Assembly (NCBI GenBank): GCA_001972305.1
Contig: BDDD01000353.1
Coordinates: forward strand, 388,844-452,843
DNA from: Cephalotus follicularis
Lineage: Eukaryota > Streptophyta > Magnoliopsida > Oxalidales > Cephalotaceae
DNA: 64,000 nucleotides
Direction of reading: 5' to 3'
The stretch's first letter is position 1; every line of letters starts with the position of its first letter. The notes beneath the pieces were generated by a model. That model ran no database searches, was not told the DNA's origin, and saw nothing but the letters and a program-made list of their open reading frames with translations. Positions 45,430 to 57,478 of the stretch are shown one piece after another. The position numbers were made by a program, and so were the translations under genes.

Positions 45430-45660
45430 TTCACGATTAAGGCTTAACCGTCAACGCTTGGGTTATGTGTTATAATGTAAGCGTTGACGCTTTCATAGTG
45501 TTTTGTATGCATACCCTCAACGCTTATCAGTGTGTTATCCTATCACCGTCGATGCTTTAGTAAGGTTTTGAAATGCATGACTTCGACGCTTTGACCAGCC
45601 CTTAGTATTAACATTGTCTTTAGGGCGTCGACGATTTTGCCCAATACGTCGCCGCTTTCC
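45430..45660. repeat. TCGA-core array, G3 LTR distal
   Basis: CCGTCAACGCTTGG, AAGCGTTGACGCTTTC, ACCGTCGATGCTTT, ACTTCGACGCTTTG and GGGCGTCGACGATTTT, starting about 1090 bases into the LTR. The deletion in the 3' LTR begins just after this array, so the 3' copy lacks it. Confidence 0.75.
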
Positions 45661-47000
45661 TCTGATGTTCGTGTGTGCAACCTGTATTATGTATCTGTTT
45701 ATGATATTTTGGATTTGGATTGTATATTTAGGGCTTCCGAGGCATCTGTTGTGACATATAGGATGATTTTGTACGTGACTTTTGTTCCATTCTAGTATTT
45801 GTTTGGATTCGAATAGCCAAGGTACGGATGTTCGTTCCTTGATATATTCATTCGGTTTTATGAATTCTGTTATGTTTTAGATTTTGATACGTTTTGGAAA
45901 TTAAGTCAGATTAAATATTTTTATGAAATTGAATATTCCTGACTTTAAAATTCAGTTATGATTTGTTTACAAAATGTTATGCAATCATCTCTTTTATTGT
46001 GAAATTAAATGAGTTGATTTTCCGAGTATGAAATATATGCAATGGGAAATTTTATCGTCTGATAATGATTATTACGATATGTTCAGAAAACCTTTTTATA
46101 TGTGTTTTAAATTGATTTTTGAAATCAATAATTGTGAAATGATGAAGTACTGAGTTTTTGTACCCACCTATGGGGCGTACCATAGGCATGTCTTTTGGCA
46201 GGGAGGCATGACACATTACGTGGTAGTGTGATTAGTCCATGGCATCTCTCTATGTTATGATATCCTATGAGGAGGATTATGGATCCGTTATTTATGATAG
46301 AGGCGTATGGATCGACCTAGAAATATATGATATGATAAGTAATGAGAATTGATTGTGTAGTGTTGTACACGTCATTTCTATTTGGCATGTGGACGTCGCG
46401 AATCCCTTGCTTATATGTGTTCTGATATGTGATATGTTATGATGCTCAGTATGGAACCTTATGTTTTGAAAGGTATGCTTTATGTTTTGAAAGTTATGGA
46501 TTTGTTTTATACGAAAATTTCTGAGGTAATTTATGAAAGAATGTTTAAACTGATTATTCCTTAAGATTTCTACCGTGAGGTTATTTTGAAATCTTATTGT
46601 CTTTTAAAGTTATCGTTTAATGTTTTACATTCTATATCCGTATTAAGGTTTGCTCAACCACGTTTTTGTTTTCCATGTGGCAAGTAATCAGGAGCATTGG
46701 GGCAATGTGTGATGACTGATACCACCCTATGTTTGAGGAACTTTTAGAATTTGGACTTTTTATGTTTCAGTTGTGATGTGGTCTTGTTAGGGACAATCCT
46801 TCGAACAATTTTATGTTTTTCAGATTATGGTTTTGGATTATGATACTTTGGTTTATGCTAAGTTTTCAGACTATGTTTTTAGATTCAGATATGTTATGTT
46901 TCATACCACCACATATTTTGAATAAAGTTATACATATGTTTTGTTAAGTTCTATATTATGACCTGTAAGGGCTCCCACCGTTCGGGGGTGTTACAGATTA

Positions 47001-47014
47001 TGGTATCAGAGAAT
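47001..47014 (+). other. Element G3: primer binding site
   Basis: TGGTATCAGAGAAT, five bases after the LTR end. Together with G1 and G2 it forms a set in which AGAAT replaces AGCNN. Confidence 0.85.
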
Positions 47015-47165
47015 AGGTTTTTCTTTCCTTAGAAGACCTATTTAGGCTTGACCTGTGAGATTGGGTAGAAATCGGGTTAGGCTTTTCCCTTATAGTCGTT
47101 CTGATATGTCTTCTCTTTAAGTTTTGTTTCCTTTTGATATTTCATGTTTTGGTGTCTTTTCATAG

Positions 47166-48330
47166 ATGGTGTGAATAAGGAACACCCCTCAGAGAACTAC
47201 ACTAGCTGGGGCTCGGGAAGATGTTAGAAATGAGCCTTCTGTGGACGAGTTGGTGAGGCAGGCAGTTGCTCAAGAGGTGAGTCGAGTGATGCAACAGCAA
47301 AATCAGGGACAAGGTCGCCACGAGTAGGTTGCTGAGGAGAATGTACCAGCTGACGCTCAGGCTGATGGAGGAGCTGGGGACCGGCCAGACACTCTAGTTT
47401 ATGTCTGGCTTGAGAGGTTCCAAAAGCAACGACCACAATCTTTTAGTTTAGCACAGACACTTGTGGAGGCTGAACACTGGATTGTAGACATGGAGAAAAT
47501 TTTCAATGTTCTGGGATGTAGTGATGACCAGAAAGTGAAGCTAGCTTCTTATAGACTGGAGGGAGATGCTCAAAGATGGTAGGAGACTTTGAGAATTGCT
47601 AAGGGTGGAGGATTCGTTGATGCTTTGTCTTGGTCTGGTTTTTGTGAGACCTTCTATCAGCAGTATTTTCCCACTGCTGATAAGGAGGCCTTTGCTCAGG
47701 AGTTTGTTACTACGAGGCATAAGGAGGGTGAGTCAGTTACTGAGTTCTTGGCCCGGTTCACCAGGTTGGTGGGCTTTGCTGGACTTGCGGCGGGGTCAGC
47801 ATCGGAGCAAGCTGAGAAGTTCAAATGGAAGCTGTACTATCAGCTTAGGGGAAAGCTGATAAATACAAGATTTGCTGATATATCGGATGTTGCAAATGCA
47901 GCAAAGAATATCAAGATGGAGAGATTGGACTTCCAGGCAGCACGCTAAGAGGGGGACAAGAAACGAAATAGAAATGATCAAGATTTCGGACAACAGAACA
48001 AGGGGCAAGGCGGTCCATGGAATAAGGGCTGAAATGGTAAGCAACACAAGAAGGATAACAATCGTAATAAGGATGGAGGACAACAGCGTCAGCAGTGTAA
48101 TGATCAGAGACAAGCTCAGGGAGCTGGTGGTAGTGGTAACCCCAATGTTCAAATTGCCCGATATGATATTTGTGGTAGGAAGCATCCAGTCGAAACCTGT
48201 TATAAGGCCAGTGGGGCCTGCTTTGTATGTGGTCAGATGGGTCACTTTGTGAAAGATTGTCCTGACCCTCGTGCAAAGGATAAGAGGGGAAATGGTACTA
48301 ATTTTGGGCAACTTAATGTGGGAGGCAGAG
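47166..48330 (+). pseudogene. Element G3: gag
   Basis: Readable from the first ATG with early stops. The core reads LERFQKQRPQSFSLA, GCSDDQKVKLASYRLEGDAQ (Trp to stop just after), then GFCETFYQQYFPTADKEAFA and VTEFLARFTRLVGFA. The open part is 47589-47948. The zinc knuckle CFVCGQMGHFVKDC near 48220-48260 has all four ligands, unlike G2. Confidence 0.9.
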
Positions 48331-49700
48331 TATTCACCTTGAAGACGCATCAGGTTGCCAATGCTCCAGGTTCAGTTTCAGGTTTTCTTTCAGTTGCTAA
48401 CCATAGGGCTTATGTATTGTATGATACTGGATCGACTCATTTTGTTGTGGAAAGATCTTTTGTTCGGCATCTTGGGGTGCCTTTTCAGTCTCTGGATCCA
48501 ATTATGGTTCTTTCTACACCTATGGGTACTTCTGTTGTTGTATCGTAGTATTTTTGTCATTGCCCTATTTCGTTCGATGATAAAGTTCGTGAGGCGAACC
48601 TTCTTCCGATCGATATGCATGATTTTGACATGATTCTTGGCATGGATTGGTTGGATCGCTATCGTGCCACGATTGATTGTCACACTCGGAGAATTTTGTT
48701 TGGAGATATGGATAGACCTGATTTTCTTTATCAAGGTTCACGACCGAAGAAGGATGTTAAGATAATTTCAGCTTTGAAGGCTCAGAGGTTGGTGGCTAAG
48801 GGCGCTGAGGGATTCTTAGCTATTGTGAAAGATGTCTCTAAAGATAAACCTCGCCTTGAGGATTATCCTATGGTTAGGGAGTTTTCAGATGTATTTCCAG
48901 AGGAGTTACTGGGATTGGCACCACAACGGGATATGGAGTTTACCATCAAACTCATTCCTGGGGCAGGACCTATATCAGAAGCACCTTATAGAATGGCACC
49001 GCTTGAGTTGCAAGAGCTGAATGAGCAGCTGCAAGAGTTGCTGGATCGGGGTTTCATTCGGCCGAGTGTCGCCGTGGGGTGCTCCGGTTCTGTTTGTTAA
49101 GAAGAAGGATGGTTCTATGAGGATGTGCATAGACTACAGGGAGCTGAATCGGATTACTATCAGGAACAAATACCCTTTGCCTAGGATTGATGACTTATTT
49201 GATCAACTAAAAGGTGCATTGTATTTTTCTAATATAGATTTGAGGTCTGGATATAATCAGCTGCGGGTAAAAGATGAAGACGTACCCAAGACTGCTTTCC
49301 GCACAAGGTATGGGCATTACGAGTTTTTGGTGATGCCGTTCGGACTTACCAATGCACCAATGGTCTTCATGGATTTAATGAATCAGGTATTTCATGAGTG
49401 CTTGGATCAGTTTGTAATTTTTTTTATCTATGATATCCTTGTGTACTCAAAGTCGAAAAAGGAACATGAAGATCAACTTCGTATAGTGCTGGGGATTTTG
49501 AGGAAGAATTAGCTTATATGAAGTTCTTGAAGTGTGAGTTCTGGCTAGAGCAGGTGGCATTCTTGGGCCACGTGGTTACGACTGAAGGTATTAGTTTGGA
49601 TCCTGCTAAGGTTGAGGCTATTACTAAATGGCAAAGACCTACCATAGTGACAGAGGTGTGAAGCTTTTGGGGTTTGGCTGGCTACTATAGGCGGTTTGTG
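48331..49700 (+). pseudogene. Element G3: protease and reverse transcriptase
   Basis: Protease active site AYVLYDTGSTHFVV at about 48412. [18 protein letters not shown] begins the linker to RT (48615). RT reads [47 protein letters not shown] and [12 protein letters not shown], where the catalytic IDD has become IYD. One-base frameshifts lie near 49065 and 49510, and a stop follows VVVS at 48546-48548. Confidence 0.9.
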
Positions 49701-51338
49701 GAAGGTTTTTCCTCTATAGCCTTACCATTGACACAACTTATGAGAAAGGGTGCCAAATTTGTGTGGAATGAAGAATGTGAGGCAAGCTTTGAGAAATTGA
49801 AGAATGGTCTTGTGTCTGCGCCAATTTTTCATTAATCGTCTGGGTCAGGTGGATACCAGATTTATAGCAATGCTTCCAAGAAGGGTTTGGGATGTGTTCT
49901 GATGCAGCACGGTCATGTTATAACTTATGCTTCCAAACAGGTTAAGCCTTATAAAGCGAACTACCCTACGCATGATCTTGAGTTGGCAGCAGTTGTTTTT
50001 GCATTGAAAATATGGAGGCACTATCTATACGGAGAAACTTGTGACATTTTCACCGATCACAAGAGTCTCAAGTACATTTTCACACAGAAGCAGATGAACA
50101 TGTGTCAGAGAAGGTGGTTGGAGCTTTTGAAGGATTACGATGTTAATATTCAGTACCACCCTGGTAAAGCTAATGTGGTAGCTTATGCTCTTAGTAGGAA
50201 GAGTTCTGGGAGTGTAGCGGCTTTGCTTACATAGCCGCAGTTGATATCGGATATGGAGGGGTTGGATTTGAATTTGTTTGTTCGGGGTTCTGGAGGTTTT
50301 GTTGCTGGGATGAGCATAGAACCTACCCTTGTATCTCGGATTAAGGCGGCTCAGAGTGATGATGGTGAGTTATGGGCCTTAGTTCAGAATGTTGATGAGG
50401 GTAAACAGTCGGAGTTTCGTGTGGACGAGCATGGTGTTATATGGTTGGGTAGTCGGTTATGTGTGCCGGCTGATCCTATTATTAGAGAGGATGTTTTGTC
50501 TGAGGCACACAATTCTCCATTCTCTATACATCCTGGTTCTACAAAAATGTATAGAGATCTGAAGAGAAATTTCTGGTGGAATGGAATGAAGAGGATTGTA
50601 GCAGAGTATGTTGGGAGGTGTTTGGTCCATCAGCAGGTAAAGATCTAACACCAGCAAGCTAGTGGTTTGTTGCAGTCCTTGGAGATTCCAGTGCAGAAAT
50701 GCGAGAGCATAGCGATGGATTTTGTTACGGGTTTGCCAAGAACATTCAGGAGGAATAATGCTATTTGGGTATTGGTGGATTGATTGACCAAATCGGCTCA
50801 TTTCTTGGCTATTCTGTGGACCGATTGGCGGAGGTTTTCCAGCAGGAGATAGTGAGACTTCACGGGACACCGGTATCCATTGTTTTGGATAGGGATCCCC
50901 ATTTCACTTTGCGGTTTTGGAAAGGGTTTCAGAAGGCGTGGGGAACGAGGCTCAATTACAGTACAACTTTCCACCCACAGATAGATGGACAGTCTGAGAG
51001 GACCATCTAGACTTTAGAGAACATGCTGAAGTCTTGTACTTTAGAGTGGACTGGAAACTGGGATGAGTATTTGAGCTTGGTGGAGTTTGCCTACAACAAT
51101 AGTTGGCAAGCTAGCATTCGGATGGCGCCTTTTGAGGCTTTGTATGGAAGGAAGTGTCAAGCTCAGACCTGTTGGGATGAGGTTGGAGAAAGAGTTATTG
51201 AAGTACCTGAGCTAGTTCAAATCACTACTGATAAAGTGACTATAGCTAGGGAGAGATTGAAGGCAGCTCAATCCCGACAGAAGAGTTATACAGATAAACA
51301 TCGGAGGGACTTGGAGTTTAAAGCAGGCGAACATGTAT
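49701..51338 (+). pseudogene. Element G3: RNase H and integrase, C-terminally deleted
   Basis: RNase H is readable at 49860-50200 ([36 protein letters not shown]); two catalytic Asp residues are replaced (SNA for SDA, VAY for VAD). The integrase zinc region (YVGRCLVHQQVKI) and core ([37 protein letters not shown]) are present with several stops and a short gap near 50800. The last readable residues are LEFKAGEHV at 51338, after which the LTR begins. The chromodomain region and polypurine tract are absent. Confidence 0.9.
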
Positions 51339-52648
51339 TATGTATCTGTTTGTGATATTTTGGATTTGGGTTGTATATTTAGGGCTTTCGAGGCATCTGT
51401 TGTGACATATAGGGTGATTCAGTACGTGACTTTTGTTCCATTCTAGTATTTGTTTGGATTCGAATAGCTAAGGTACGGATGTTCATCCCTTGATATATTC
51501 CTTCGGTTTTATGAATTCTGTTATGTTTCAGATTTTGATACATTTTGGAAATTAAGTCAGCTTAAATATTTTTATGAAATTGAATATTCCTGATTTTACA
51601 ATTCAGTTATGATTTGTTTAAAAAAATGTTATGCAATCATCTCTTTTATTGTGAAATTAAATGAGTTGCTTTTCCAAGTATGAAATATATGCAATGGGAA
51701 ATTTTATCGTCTGATAACGATTATTACGATATGTTCAGAAAACTTTTTTATATGTGTTTGAAATTGATTTTCGAAATCAATAATTTTGAAATGATGAAGT
51801 ACTGAGTTTTTGTACCCACCTATGGGGCGTACCATGGGCATGTCCTTTGGCACGGAGGCATGACACTTTCCGTGGTGGTGTGATTAGTCCATGACGTCTC
51901 TCTCTGTTATGATATCCTATGTGGAGGATTATGGATCCGTTATTTATGATAGAGGTGTATGGATCGATCCTAGAAATATATGATATGCTATGTTATGAGA
52001 GTTGATTGTGTAGTGCTGTACACGTCATTTCTATTTGGCATGTGGACATCGCGAATCCATTGCTTATATGTGTTCTAATATGTCATATGTTATGATGCTC
52101 AGTATGGAACCTTATGTTTTGAAAGGTATGCTTTATGTTTTGAAAGTTATGGATTTGTTTTATACGAAAATTTCTGAGGTAATTTATAAAAGAATGTTTA
52201 AACTGATTATTGCTTAAGATTTCTACCTTGAGGTTATTTTGAAATCTTATTGTCTTTTAAAGTTACAGTTTACTGTTTTACATTCTATATTCGTCCTGAG
52301 GTTTGCTCAGTCGTGTTTTTATTTTCCATGCGGTAGGTAATCAGGAGCATCAGGGCAATGTGTGATGAGTGATACCACCCTATGTCCGAGGAACTTTTAG
52401 AAGTTGGAATTTTTATGTTTCAGTTGTGTTGTGGTCTTGTTAGGGCCAATCCTTTGAACAATTTTATGTTGTTAAGATTATGGTGTTGGATTATGATATT
52501 TTTGTTTATTCTAAGTTTTCAGACTATGTTTTTAGATTAAGATATGTTATGTTTCAGACCACAACGTATTTTGAATAAAGTTATACATATGTTTTGTTAA
52601 GTTCTGTATTATGACCTTTAAGGGCTCCCACTGTTCGGGGGTGTTACA
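51336..52648 (+). repeat. Element G3: 3' LTR, 5'-truncated
   Basis: Matches 45680-46995 closely to the end GGTGTTACA. It starts in the shared word TGTATT, present both in the integrase codons His-Val-Phe and in the LTR, which suggests a deletion through a six-base microhomology. Confidence 0.92.
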
Positions 52649-53779
52649 ATAAATGTACGAAACACAAACAATGTTCTGATTCAAGTTCTCAACAAAATAA
52701 TTGGGATTCAAACTTATTACATAACCACTTGGCAAATGTAAATCATAAACACCTACAACTCCAGAGATTATCCTTGATCCATCACTCAGTCGCAGGTCCA
52801 CTGCTTCTTTAGCTCTAAGCTTCCTTGCGTTTCTTAGACCCTGCAAAGAATTGCAAATATTAGTACCACAACCAGTGTCCAACACCCGAGTAGAACTAAT
52901 ATTGTAGGCTACATGAAGCTCAATCATGAAGGTACCTGAACCAGAGGCACCAGCAGTGGAAGCTAGGAACTCCTTGCATTCCTTTTTCCAATAGCCTGGC
53001 TTCCCACGAAAGAAACAAGCCTTTTCCTCCGCAAGCTGTTTGAGCTTTTCCTTGGCAGCTCCCCCAATCACTCCAAGTGGCTTTTCTTTCTTTGTCTTCT
53101 TCTTCTTGGCCTTGCCTTTCATTTTAGATCCACCCTTTTTATGGGCAGTCTTTGAAGAAAAAGGAAGAAACATCACGACAGATTTTGACTTACCCATGTC
53201 AAGATCTGCCTCCACAGTTTTGAGCATAATCACTAGCTCAGGCAATGAACAATCCACCTTATTCATGTGGAAGTTCGATATAAATTGCAAGAATGACCGA
53301 GGGAGGGATGACAGAAAGAGATCTATGTAGAAATCGTTATCCATAGTCAAATCTAATTGAGCCAGCTGCTCAATGAGATCTATCATCTTCAGTCCATGTT
53401 CATGGACCGAAGTTCCCTCAACCATCTTTGTCTAGAAAAGCTGACGAGAGAAGTTGAACCTTGCAGTCCTATACCGTGCGCCATACAACTCCCTGAGATG
53501 GAGAAGTATAGCACTAAGGCTCTCCATGTGCTCGTGCTGTCGCTGTAGCTCTGGCACCATGCCAGCTATAGCCTGCTCGTTATCATTAAGCCATTTTGTA
53601 ACAGCGGCTTGAGTTTCTAGAGATGGATCGTCACCTAGTGTCGAGGGTTTTTCCATCATCACATGAGACAATTTCATTGATGTCATTACTAAGCGCAGAT
53701 TGTGTTGTCAATCAAGGAAATTTGACCCATCCAGCTTATTAGTCTCAAGAAATCTAGCAATAGTGGCGCTAACAGACAT
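52649..53779 (-). pseudogene. Element Z2: gag and protease region
   Basis: Start ATG at 53779, giving MSVSATIARFLETNKLDGSN, the usual copia gag opening; a TGA replaces Trp shortly after, near 53707. The UBN2 core is in two frames separated by a stop at 53429-53431 (ATKWLNDNEQAIAGM, then DLIEQLAQLDLTMDND). The basic linker has a Lys run. The zinc knuckle reads CFFRGKPGYWKKEC, so the second Cys and the His are lost. The protease site TRVLDTGCGTNICNSLQG follows. The frame is cut by G3 after CVSYI. Confidence 0.9.
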
Positions 53780-55407
53780 GTTTGCAAAGTATACACAACC
53801 TAAATGAAACAATAGAAGGTATTAGCAAATATTCCATTTATCATGTAACTACCATAACACTTGGTCTTTAGTGCTTATGGTTCCTCCCACTATTCTAATC
53901 GTATCCCACACCTCCATGTGGAATTCAGGAGATCCAAATCCTAGTGGGGATTGGAATCTATCTCAGCATATTATGGCCTCTGCTGTGGCATGACAAACCA
54001 TAATACCAAAGATAGGTAGGCTCACCTATCAATTTACACAGCTCAAGATCCAATCCCACCCACGCTTGTGTAAGATCCAATCATAGATTCGGCCTCCTAG
54101 CTCAATATGATATCAGCTGTGGCTCGACAAACCATTAGAGCCAGTATAAGTCAATGCCCATAACCCTCAAAGAAATGCGCCCGTTTTAACACCCACACGC
54201 GTGCGTGTCCAAGTGTCAAAACATAGTCATTTCCTTGGAATGCCTTGTACTGACATTGACATGACACCAAATAGATCGTAGACCTTACCTGTGGCTAATC
54301 ACCCACAACCCGTCTATGCCACTCAATGAGAATTGTGGAAGGCCACGTTGGGTCATATCCTTGTGTCCCTGGCGTTATGACTTATTATTTTTAAAAAACT
54401 TGGAGGAATTTAGGTCTCACATTTTAGTTAAGCTGATCCATTAATTAATTCATTGGTTTCATTAGCAAAATCTAATTAATTACGACTTACATGCATAGAC
54501 GTGTTTGGACCATCCATCTTATGCACCCTATGTCCAACATTAAATAAAATGGTTAGGCTAGGGACAATTCTATAGTGATCCACACGAGCCAATGTGATCA
54601 CTTGGTCTCCTAGGTGAACTATTTAATTCTACTTTATTACATAATGCACCATGCATTCCTGTCCTTTATTTGGTCTTGCAACTTCCTTAATCTTCCTCTT
54701 CAAACTTCATTTGATTCTTCTCCTTGCTTACAAAATTTTAATAAAAAAACATTTAAATTTAAAGAATAGAATACAAATATAGGGAGAAGAGAATCCTATC
54801 CTACAGATGAATTAAAGATAAGGAATTATGGTGCACGCAGGCAACCATATTACAAACCAAATAAAATTAATAAAGCAAATTAAACATCCATAAAAGAAAC
54901 CGAAAACTAGGTCAAGTCCCATAGCCTACCATCATGCATAAGACATCCAAAAAATTATATCTAATATACATTTTGAATAAACAGATAACCATTTTAATTT
55001 TCGATGGCTAATCAAATCAAACGTGGCATAATTTTGGTATGACTCCCACTAGATTAATTAAAATCCAGCATTCCAAGGAAATTGCTCCTTAAGTTCCAAA
55101 CTTGTATTTGTCCCGTTGAAAGCGTCGGCGGTTACATGCTAAGTGTCGACACTTTGGGTAACCTTCTGCGCTTTAAACAAACCGTCAAAGTTTAAACCCT
55201 TAAGCATCGATGCTTATTCCAAACCGTCAACGATTAATGTTACCATCAGCGCTTAACGTCAACGTTTTGTCTAACCGTTGACGCTTTACTTGAAACAGTC
55301 GACGGTTAAACAACAATAGAACGACACTATGTCAAAACAGCCACAAAAAAAACTCAAAACAGCCACAGAAAATCAAAAAACAAAGTCTAACTGGGGTTGA
55401 TTAGTAG
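53780..55407 (-). other. Element Z2: untranslated leader
   Basis: Non-coding, about 1.6 kb between primer site and gag. It serves as the best template for ordering the Z1 leader pieces. A TCGA-core array occupies 55118-55312, about 100-290 bases from the primer site. Confidence 0.85.
55118..55312. repeat. TCGA-core motif array in the Z2 leader
   Basis: Units include AAAGCGTCGGCGGTTAC, AGTGTCGACACTTTGG, AGCATCGATGCTTA (perfect core AAGCATCGATGCTT), ACCGTCAACG, CGTTGACGCTTTACTTG and CAGTCGACGGTTAA, both strand senses alternating. Confidence 0.85.
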
Positions 55408-55419
55408 GCTCTGATACCA
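55408..55419 (-). other. Element Z2: primer binding site
   Basis: The minus strand reads TGGTATCAGAGC, two bases inside the LTR, whose minus-strand end is TTTCTTTCA at 55422. Confidence 0.9.
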
Positions 55420-55421
55420 AT

Positions 55422-57478
55422 TGAAAGAAAAATGTTGGGTTTATGGCCATTTTAGATGTTAGGTGTATAGGTTGTTCAACTTTAATTTTCATCAAAGTTG
55501 GCTCCAAGCCTATGAACATCTTATAATCTAAATCCATAAATGATCACAACTATCCTAGGATCGCTAATCAACTGCACAATTAAACAAAACAATAATCAAA
55601 CATACAATACAAGTCATTGCTATACCCAGCAAAACGATGACTTGCATATAGAGAAAGTTAGCGATTATACCAAGCAACCAATCTCCTTCCTTCAAGAATC
55701 CGATCTAAAACTTCAAGCTTTAACACAGGAACAAACAACAAAAACCGGTCCTACCAATTCCTATGTATTTAATCCTAGTCTAGGATCAATATAGGAAGCA
55801 TAGAGCTTTGAGAAAATCAAGATACCACCTATAAAAATTAGGGAGTGGTGTTTAGGATAGTGGTATTAGTTTCTTTTTACTCTCTGTGTTGTTCTCCAAG
55901 AACCAGAACATATTGTCCTCTCTTCCAAAGCGTCCAACTCACTTGCAAAGACGTTCTCACTCTCCTTTTTAATCACCCAGTGATTAAATGCACAATAACA
56001 GGATCATCATTAAGCCATAATTTAAAAAAAATGTGTTAATGTGGATTTAATTCCCTGAATCAAATCCTGTTTCCTTTCTTTGGCACCATGACATCTCTGT
56101 TTCCTTTTCAAAATGCATGACATATGACTTATCCATTTGCTGTTACTTGCCATACGGGTTGTCCAACAACCAAGACGCGTTGCCTTCCATGAAAAGAAGA
56201 CATGTGTTGTCTTCCAACAACCAATAAGGAGAGAGAGAGAGAGAAATAATAATCCAATTAATACTCTAATACCATAATCCTTCTAGTGTGTTATGTCAAC
56301 TAATTAGTCACGTAACACACTAATACACCACAATATGACATGTTCCATCACATGTCATTATACTATATGACAATATATATATATATATATCCACTACATA
56401 TTATTGTGAGGTGGGACCCGAAAGTCCGAAATAAAATCGGTAACGATGGTAAGTTACTAAATCGCCCCATATATAGGTAAACAAACCATAAATAGTCCCC
56501 GACTATTTTAAGACCCTGAAACTAAGACCATCATATTCCAGGTGTGTAAATTAACCCCTGATTAATTTCCCACAATTTAAGTCCGTTTTTGATATATCCG
56601 ATACTTTATCCTGACGACAATTACCGTGTACTATAATCCATCGTCATCTTCGGCTCCGATCACGGGCTAGGGTAAGGATATGTGTCAACCCTAGATATGC
56701 CGGCATCTATAAATCTGTAACTATCATTATGACTGTCAACAAGCATTTTCGAAAACCCTAGGTTCCAATTCACCGGAACCTGGCCAAGTATTTCAAATCC
56801 ATAATGAATACAGATACTAAAGAGCCAATCACCCTCACATCAGGTGTGACGATTCCTTGTTGCGAACTCACCTACATTCACATAAATCCTGCAAGACCCA
56901 AAAGCTGCCTGTTTTCTAGCCCTGCAAAAGAACTGGGTAGGGCAGAAATCAAAGTCAGACAGTCTTTATGTAATGTAGAGTAGCCGCTCAGGTCTAAGGA
57001 TCAAACAAGGCCATCAAGAACTTGCTAGACTCGTAGAGCCTATACACTACTATCTCATATAAGAATCTCTACTGACACGGGATATGTGACCATCCAAATA
57101 GAATTCCTATGAGTCAAGTTCAGCGCACATGCTCCCAGCATGCACCCCACATTAGCTTTAGGGTCCTACCCAAGTGGCAATGAGATACTCCACTCTCCCA
57201 TTCGCGAGAGCAAGCATAATGTGGAACAGTTTAGTCACAGGGAATAAGGAAGTTGCCCTCATAGCCCCCGGCTTGAAATCCAACCCTTTGATGTGATAGG
57301 ACACCATATATGTAAGCAATAATATACTTCAATTATGTGATAAAACATATACAGTGTGCCATTAATAAAATGTAATTTGCACAAAGTAACATGGAAAGAA
57401 TAAGACTATATATAATATGAGTAGAGTACAAGTACATCTAACCAACTCGTGGCTTGACGGGTCACACACTCTCTAACA
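55422..57478 (-). repeat. Element Z2: 5' LTR
   Basis: 2057 bases. The minus-strand start TGTTAGAGAGTGTGTGACCCG and the first roughly 1.1 kb (57478-56400) are homologous to Y1, Y2 and Z1 (for example the ATGTGACCATCC, TAATGTGGAACAG and GGTGGGACCCGAAAG stretches). The remainder to 55422 differs. An (AT) run lies at 56374-56390. Confidence 0.88.

Larger units (their letters stand above)
44338..46995 (+). repeat. Element G3: 5' LTR
   Basis: 2658 bases, from TGTAATATCC to GGTGTTACA. Two TCGA-core arrays (44475-44625 and 45430-45660) flank a central AT-rich part with a CT-rich stretch near 44850. From about 45680 to the end it matches the truncated 3' LTR 51336-52648. Confidence 0.93.
44338..52648 (+). 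mobile_element. Element G3: chromovirus-like gypsy with internal deletion
   Basis: Inserted in the pol gene of Z2, with a perfect ATAAA duplication (44333-44337 and 52649-52653). The 5' LTR is complete (44338-46995). Gag to integrase is readable with stops. Integrase then joins directly to the middle of the 3' LTR at about 51336. The proteins are close relatives of those of G2. Confidence 0.95.
43796..57478 (-). mobile_element. Element Z2: copia element, minus strand, interrupted by G3
   Basis: On the minus strand: 5' LTR 57478-55422, primer site 55419-55408, leader, gag from 53779, protease region to 52649, G3, then the integrase front 44337-43796. The reading frame on the two sides of G3 joins exactly once the 8.3-kb insert and one ATAAA copy are removed. 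RT, RNase H and the 3' LTR are missing, deleted with part of X2. It is closely related to Z1 and W. Confidence 0.9.

Noticed and set aside
45000..46990. Possible host gene or promoter in the AT-rich 5' LTR of G3.
   Set aside because: The region is bounded by LTR ends and the second half is repeated at 51336-52648, so it is LTR sequence.
10674..55419. Met-tRNA-like sequences that might be tRNA genes.
   Set aside because: Only 12-14 bases match in each case and they sit next to LTR ends; these are primer binding sites, with no cloverleaf around them.
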